A DNA stretch of 44,894 bases from Thermoguttaceae bacterium (GTDB lineage: Bacteria; Planctomycetota; Planctomycetia; Pirellulales; Thermoguttaceae), in assembly GCA_017454585.1 (NCBI GenBank), contig JAFTCU010000083.1:1-44894 (forward strand), in the 5' to 3' direction. A program made the position numbers and the translations under genes. Within the stretch, counting starts at the first letter, position 1; every line of letters begins with the position of its first letter. The notes under the pieces are model-generated. The model was not told the DNA's origin. It ran no database searches and was given only the letters and a program-made list of their open reading frames with translations. Positions 41,893-44,894 of this stretch are shown one piece after another.

Positions 41893-42777
41893 TTATTTCA
41901 CCATTTGCTTTATTTTTTTCCGGATCGTCTCTCCATGGTCCGGGTCGGCCAGAGCGAATTGCAGGAACGCCAGGAAGTAGCTCTCGTAGTTTCCAATATC
42001 AAACCGATGTTCCTGTGGGGTGACTCGCACTCCGAAAACCTTTCCTCCCGCGGCGATCATGGCCTGAATTGCGTCGGTGAGTTGAATTTCATCGTTCTTG
42101 CCCGGTTTCGTTTTGTACAGAAAATCGAAAATTTTAGGTTTGAACACGTAACGGCTCGCGACGGCCATCCGGCTTGGCGCTTCTGCCACGGAGGGTTTCT
42201 CCACGATTCCGCCAAGCTGGAAAATATTCGGATCCTTCATATTTATCGGTTTCGCGATTCCATAACGGTGGACTTCATTTTCAGGAACTTTCTCAAATGC
42301 GATGACGGCATCAGCGTTACGCTCTTCAAAAACCTCGATCATCCGCTCGACGACGCGACTTTTTGCGTTCACCCCCAAAATCGTATCACCAAGAGCAACC
42401 ACGAACGGTTCGTTCCCCACAAACGACTCGGCACAGAGGATCGCGTGTCCCAACCCCAACTGACGGCGTTGACGGGTGTAAAAGTACTGCAGGTCCGCTT
42501 TTTCAAACGCCAGTTCGTTTAGAAGTTCTTCTTTACCGGTTTCACGCAGATGATTGATCAACTCCATGTCGAGGTCAAAGTGATTTTCGATTGCGATTTT
42601 CGTTGGACCGGTAATAAAAAGGAGTTTTTGCAGACCACACCGATTTAACTCTTCCACGACGTACTGCACAACAGGTTTGCGTCCAACAGGAAGCATTTCT
42701 TTTGGAAGACTTTTTGTGAGTGGAATCAGACGCGTACCACGTCCCGCGACTGGAATGACCGCCAGTTTTACCGCCAT
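41893..42777 (-). CDS. galU: UTP-glucose-1-phosphate uridylyltransferase
   Basis: 294 residues. It makes UDP-glucose from UTP and glucose-1-phosphate for glycans and envelope polymers. Signature LAVIPVAGRGTRLIPLTKSLPKEMLPV with the nucleotide-binding GxGTR and the PKEMLP loop, VVALGDTILG, GIVEKPSVAEAPSRMAVASRYVF, and GKNDEIQLTDAI. Length is normal. The start has only a weak AAAGAA upstream. It is first in a run with the glucuronokinase-like kinase (220 bases downstream, with element D between) and the cyclophilin. A promoter TTGACT-17-TAAAAT lies about 70 bases upstream. Confidence 0.96.
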   Translation of the reverse strand: MAVKLAVIPVAGRGTRLIPLTKSLPKEMLPVGRKPVVQYVVEELNRCGLQKLLFITGPTKIAIENHFDLDMELINHLRETGKEELLNELAFEKADLQYFYTRQRRQLGLGHAILCAESFVGNEPFVVALGDTILGVNAKSRVVERMIEVFEERNADAVIAFEKVPENEVHRYGIAKPINMKDPNIFQLGGIVEKPSVAEAPSRMAVASRYVFKPKIFDFLYKTKPGKNDEIQLTDAIQAMIAAGGKVFGVRVTPQEHRFDIGNYESYFLAFLQFALADPDHGETIRKKIKQMVK

Positions 42778-43136
42778 TTTGTTCTTTCTTTTGAAAAAAG
42801 GAAGTGAATTTGAATTATTATTTAACAGGCAATTTCTCTATTTTAATCGTATTTTATCAAAAAGTCAAGTACCCAATGGTTCTTAAATGCTATATTTTGC
42901 CTATTTTGTGCAAACAATTTTGAAGGAACTTGCGTAAAAAAGAGGGAAAAAAGATTTTCTCGAAAATTTCCCGATCGAATTTCGGTTTCTCGTTCTTTTT
43001 TTGCCCTTTAAACCGTTACAATCGGAATTTTGCAAATTATCTTCTTTTCCCTCTGTAAATAGCCGAATCCTGAAATGGTATAACATAATCAAATTACCGC
43101 TATTTATGGCGGTCTTACTTAAACAGAGCACTCATT
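42778..43136. promoter_or_regulatory. Divergent intergenic region with galU promoter and secreted-protein promoter
   Basis: Minus strand: TTGACT (42863-42868), a 17-base spacer, TAAAAT (42840-42845) for galU. Plus strand: TGG-TATAAC (43076-43084), an extended -10 without a clear -35, for the gene at 43137, and the 14-mer CGTTACAATCGGAA (43014-43027) shared with 2092-2105. The remaining AT-rich sequence shows nothing else. Confidence 0.5.
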
Positions 43137-44237
43137 ATGAAAAAGCCTCCGTTTACTTCACGTTTCCTGCTTCTGACGGTTCTCACCGCCGGAATGATGT
43201 TTTCCGCTTCACTTTTAGCCCAGGACGCCCCCGAATCATCGGTTCGGCCTGCCCGTCCGGCTGCCGCCAGGCCTCAGGTGAAGGTTAATGTCCCGCAGCG
43301 CCAGCTTGCACCGCACGTTTTCACGAAAATCAACCCTGGTTTGGATGAAATGTACATCGTGAATACATTCAACCTGAAGGACTTTAACAAGAAGGACGAA
43401 AGTGGCAAGGCAACGGATATTCCGTACTCTTGGGCTCGACGTCAGCCCTTCTATAATAATGTATGGTATTTCGATTTTGAGATAAAATCGCTCCGGACGA
43501 TCACGCTTCCCTCGGCGATTGTTGTCAATGGTCAACAGCGCCCGGTTCTCAAAAAGTATTTGTACCTGATATATCGTATTACTAATCCGGGGGTCTATTA
43601 TACGGTAAAAAAAGTACAGACAAATGATGCTGTAGCGGGCCTGAAGGACCGGCAGACTGAGGTTTACAGCCAGTTCATTGAAGAAGAAGCGAAACCCCTG
43701 CAGGAGTTGGGAAACAGTCTTTATGGTGGAAAAGGCGATATGCCGTCGATCACCAAGCTGGACCCGATGGAGGCGATGCCCATGAGTTTTGAGTTCGTGA
43801 CGGAAAAGACCAAAGTGCTGGAATTTACGCCGTTGTTCGAGTTGAGGATGGAAGACGAACAGAAGGTGGACTTCCAGACGAACACGCTAAAGTTGCGCCG
43901 GCGTAAGTTGGTCGATGAATTTAACCCCTACGTGGTTCGAAGAATTGCCGAAAAGGAACGTCCCGGTGGAAAATTACACGGTTCCTGGGATTTTATTGGA
44001 AAAAAAATTAAGCCGGGTGAAACGGTTTGGGGGGTGGCTTTCTGGTCCGACATTAATTATACCGCAGACCGGTTTTCTATCGTAATTAGCGGGCTGCAAA
44101 ACGTGCGCAAATACGAAAAGGAAGATCAGAAATATTATTACAAAAATCTAAAATTAAATTACTGGCACCCTGGAGATTTAGATATTTTTCGATTTGGGCA
44201 GCCGGGGGGGCTTGACTTCGAGTGGATTTTCGAGTAA
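43137..44237 (+). CDS. Secreted protein of unknown function
   Basis: 366 residues. Signal peptide MKKPPFTSRFLLLTVLTAGM to SLLAQD, then a Pro/Ala/Arg-rich stretch (35-58) and a mostly beta body with many aromatic residues (WYFDFEIKSLRTITLPSAIVV, KKYLYLIYRITNPGVYYTV, WGVAFWSDINYTADRFSIVISGLQN). No cysteines form an obvious pattern, and I see neither a lipobox nor a transmembrane anchor. I do not recognise the family; it may be planctomycete-specific. The ATG has only GAG upstream. The end of the gene carries the promoter of rpmA: the TAA stop is part of its -10. Confidence 0.75.
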   Translation: MKKPPFTSRFLLLTVLTAGMMFSASLLAQDAPESSVRPARPAAARPQVKVNVPQRQLAPHVFTKINPGLDEMYIVNTFNLKDFNKKDESGKATDIPYSWARRQPFYNNVWYFDFEIKSLRTITLPSAIVVNGQQRPVLKKYLYLIYRITNPGVYYTVKKVQTNDAVAGLKDRQTEVYSQFIEEEAKPLQELGNSLYGGKGDMPSITKLDPMEAMPMSFEFVTEKTKVLEFTPLFELRMEDEQKVDFQTNTLKLRRRKLVDEFNPYVVRRIAEKERPGGKLHGSWDFIGKKIKPGETVWGVAFWSDINYTADRFSIVISGLQNVRKYEKEDQKYYYKNLKLNYWHPGDLDIFRFGQPGGLDFEWIFE

Positions 44238-44240
44238 AAT
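44212..44240 (+). promoter_or_regulatory. Promoter of rpmA inside the upstream gene's 3' end
   Basis: TTGACT (44212-44217), a 17-base spacer, TAAAAT (44235-44240). The first three bases of the -10 are the stop codon of the secreted-protein gene. Confidence 0.65.
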
Positions 44241-44301
44241 AGTACCCGCTTGTTAAAAAATCGCAAATATATCAAGAGTCATTTTTACAGGAGTGTTTAT
44301 T

Positions 44302-44571
44302 ATGGCACATAAAAAAGGTCAAGGCAGCAGCCGTAACGGTCGTGATTCCAACGCGCAGCGTTTGGGAGTTAAACTTTTCGCGGGTCAGGAAGCGAAGGCT
44401 GGAAATATCATCGTTCGTCAGGTTGGCAACAAATATCACCCCGGCAAAGGCGTTGGTCAGGGAAATGATTATACCCTTTTCGCTTTGGAAGATGGTTATG
44501 TTCGTTTCGATCGTAACGGTCGCCGTGTGAATATTTGCGCTACTCGTGAAGAGGCTTGTGCGGCTCAGTGA
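44302..44571 (+). CDS. rpmA: 50S ribosomal protein L27
   Basis: 89 residues from the ATG at 44302 ([26 protein letters not shown]), with AGGAG about eight bases upstream; a GTG nine bases earlier is in frame but overlaps that spacing. L27 reaches the peptidyl-transferase centre with its N-terminus. The conserved [35 protein letters not shown] is complete. There is no cleavable N-terminal extension of the Firmicutes type. rplU (L21), its usual partner, is not upstream; the gene is monocistronic with its own promoter and terminator. Confidence 0.97.
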   Translation: MAHKKGQGSSRNGRDSNAQRLGVKLFAGQEAKAGNIIVRQVGNKYHPGKGVGQGNDYTLFALEDGYVRFDRNGRRVNICATREEACAAQ

Positions 44572-44600
44572 GTTTTGCACATCGCTGAAATAATTAAAAG

Positions 44601-44628
44601 ACGTTCCTTTTCATGGGAACGTTTTTTA
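44601..44628 (+). terminator. Terminator of rpmA
   Basis: Perfect 7-bp stem ACGTTCC / GGAACGT, 8-base loop, then a T-run. Confidence 0.9.
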
Positions 44629-44679
44629 TTTTAAAATCTTGTATTTTATGTCATTTCTGAGAAATTTTTAAAAAAATCT

Positions 44680-44719
44680 CCCCCCACCCCCTTGAAAGAA
44701 TTTCGGAATGTGGTATATT
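44680..44719 (+). promoter_or_regulatory. Strong promoter reading out of the window
   Basis: C-rich run (CCCCCACCCCC) abuts TTGAAA (44692-44697); a 16-base spacer ending in TGG; TATATT (44714-44719). Confidence 0.75.
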
Positions 44720-44725
44720 ATGCGT

Positions 44726-44894
44726 TCACTTGAGTGAGGAATCACCAAGTATGATCTTTGACAATTAGATGAATTTTTCATGAAGCACAAAAATTTTATC
44801 GGGAACCTTGATAGAATTTGAGTAAAGTCAACAAGTGGGTTGTTGATAAGATCAACATCAATAACCAAATCTGACAAGAACCGAATTGTCAGTG
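44726..44894 (+). other. Leader of a transcript that continues beyond the window, possibly rRNA
   Basis: No ORF is credible. It contains ATCTTTGACAATTAGATGA, a phrase of the kind seen before rRNA genes, and a distant inverted match TGACAATT / AATTGTCA. No 16S or 23S sequence is reached before base 44894, so the identity is inference. Confidence 0.35.

Larger units (their letters stand above)
41690..41895. repeat. AT-rich long inverted-repeat element D (after galU)
   Basis: Arms AATTATGAATTATGAATGA-type (41690-41714) and TTAATTCATAATTCATCATT-type (41860-41895). The core holds the 33-bp REP-like hairpin (41736-41768) and two 42-base-spaced hairpin repeats (41797-41853). The right arm begins with the TAA stop of galU. 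No ORF. Confidence 0.9.

Noticed and set aside
28536..41895. Insertion sequences with transposase
   Set aside because: The inverted-repeat elements are only 109-206 bases long and carry no ORF; at most they are non-autonomous.

Overview
The window looks like a chromosomal segment of a planctomycete (Planctomycetota). The main reasons are two DUF1559 pseudopilin-like proteins (type IV-pilin N-terminus plus a C-terminal H-X9-DG motif), two PEP-CTERM proteins, a secreted alpha/alpha-toroid (terpenoid-cyclase-like) protein, a vWA/GATase-like membrane protein, a SecA of about 1240 residues, and an rsmH gene followed by a LysM membrane protein instead of ftsL/ftsI. It reads as ordinary vertically inherited chromosome: no transposase, integrase, phage gene or CRISPR array was seen. 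Many start codons have a visible Shine-Dalgarno, and several genes start best at an internal ATG, a GTG or a TTG.

Layout. 1-1.8 kb: hemX-like/hemA (minus) behind tRNA-Ala(UGC). 2.2-4.7 kb: plus-strand S41 protease and a small lipoprotein. 4.9-8.1 kb: minus-strand membrane-fusion adaptor and toroid protein. 8.4-9.6 kb: tRNA-Leu(CAG) and obgE (plus). 9.6-14.1 kb: a giant beta-strand-repeat PEP-CTERM protein and a DUF1559 protein (minus). 14.4-16.3 kb: ilvB (plus). 16.3-18.9 kb: a 42-bp repeat array, then a minus-strand unit made of a cobalamin riboswitch, a DUF1559 protein and a DUF4465 PEP-CTERM protein. 18.9-25.2 kb: tRNA-Leu(CAA), the rsmH-LysM-J-like operon, and rpsD with a structured leader. 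25.2-32.5 kb: vWA protein, DUF368 (polyprenyl-phosphate transporter family) and secA. 32.5-35.3 kb: a tandem structured repeat and a two-gene split version of a TerD-containing protein. 35.4-39.2 kb: rplY-pth-rpsF-ssb-(structured region in place of rpsR)-rplI. 39.3-42.8 kb: galU, a glucuronokinase-like GHMP kinase and a secreted cyclophilin. 43.1-44.9 kb: an unknown secreted protein, rpmA, and a strong promoter with a leader that may belong to an rRNA operon just outside the window.

The strongest candidate for an undescribed system is at 16.5-18.9 kb: a clear cobalamin riboswitch heads a two-gene unit encoding a DUF1559 pseudopilin-like protein and a DUF4465 protein with a PEP-CTERM sorting tail. 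This suggests a B12-responsive surface or periplasmic capture device in a planctomycete.

A second theme is a set of non-coding elements that begin exactly at stop codons of minus-strand genes. Four AT-rich long inverted-repeat elements sit at 28.5, 37.2, 39.2 and 41.7 kb, and some contain smaller REP-like hairpins. A different tandem structured element at 32.6-32.8 kb has a conserved stem and an apical hairpin that changes sequence while keeping its pairing. A third theme is promoter architecture: a run of 5-8 C residues abuts the -35 position of about six promoters, mostly with 16-bp spacers and often a TGn extended -10.
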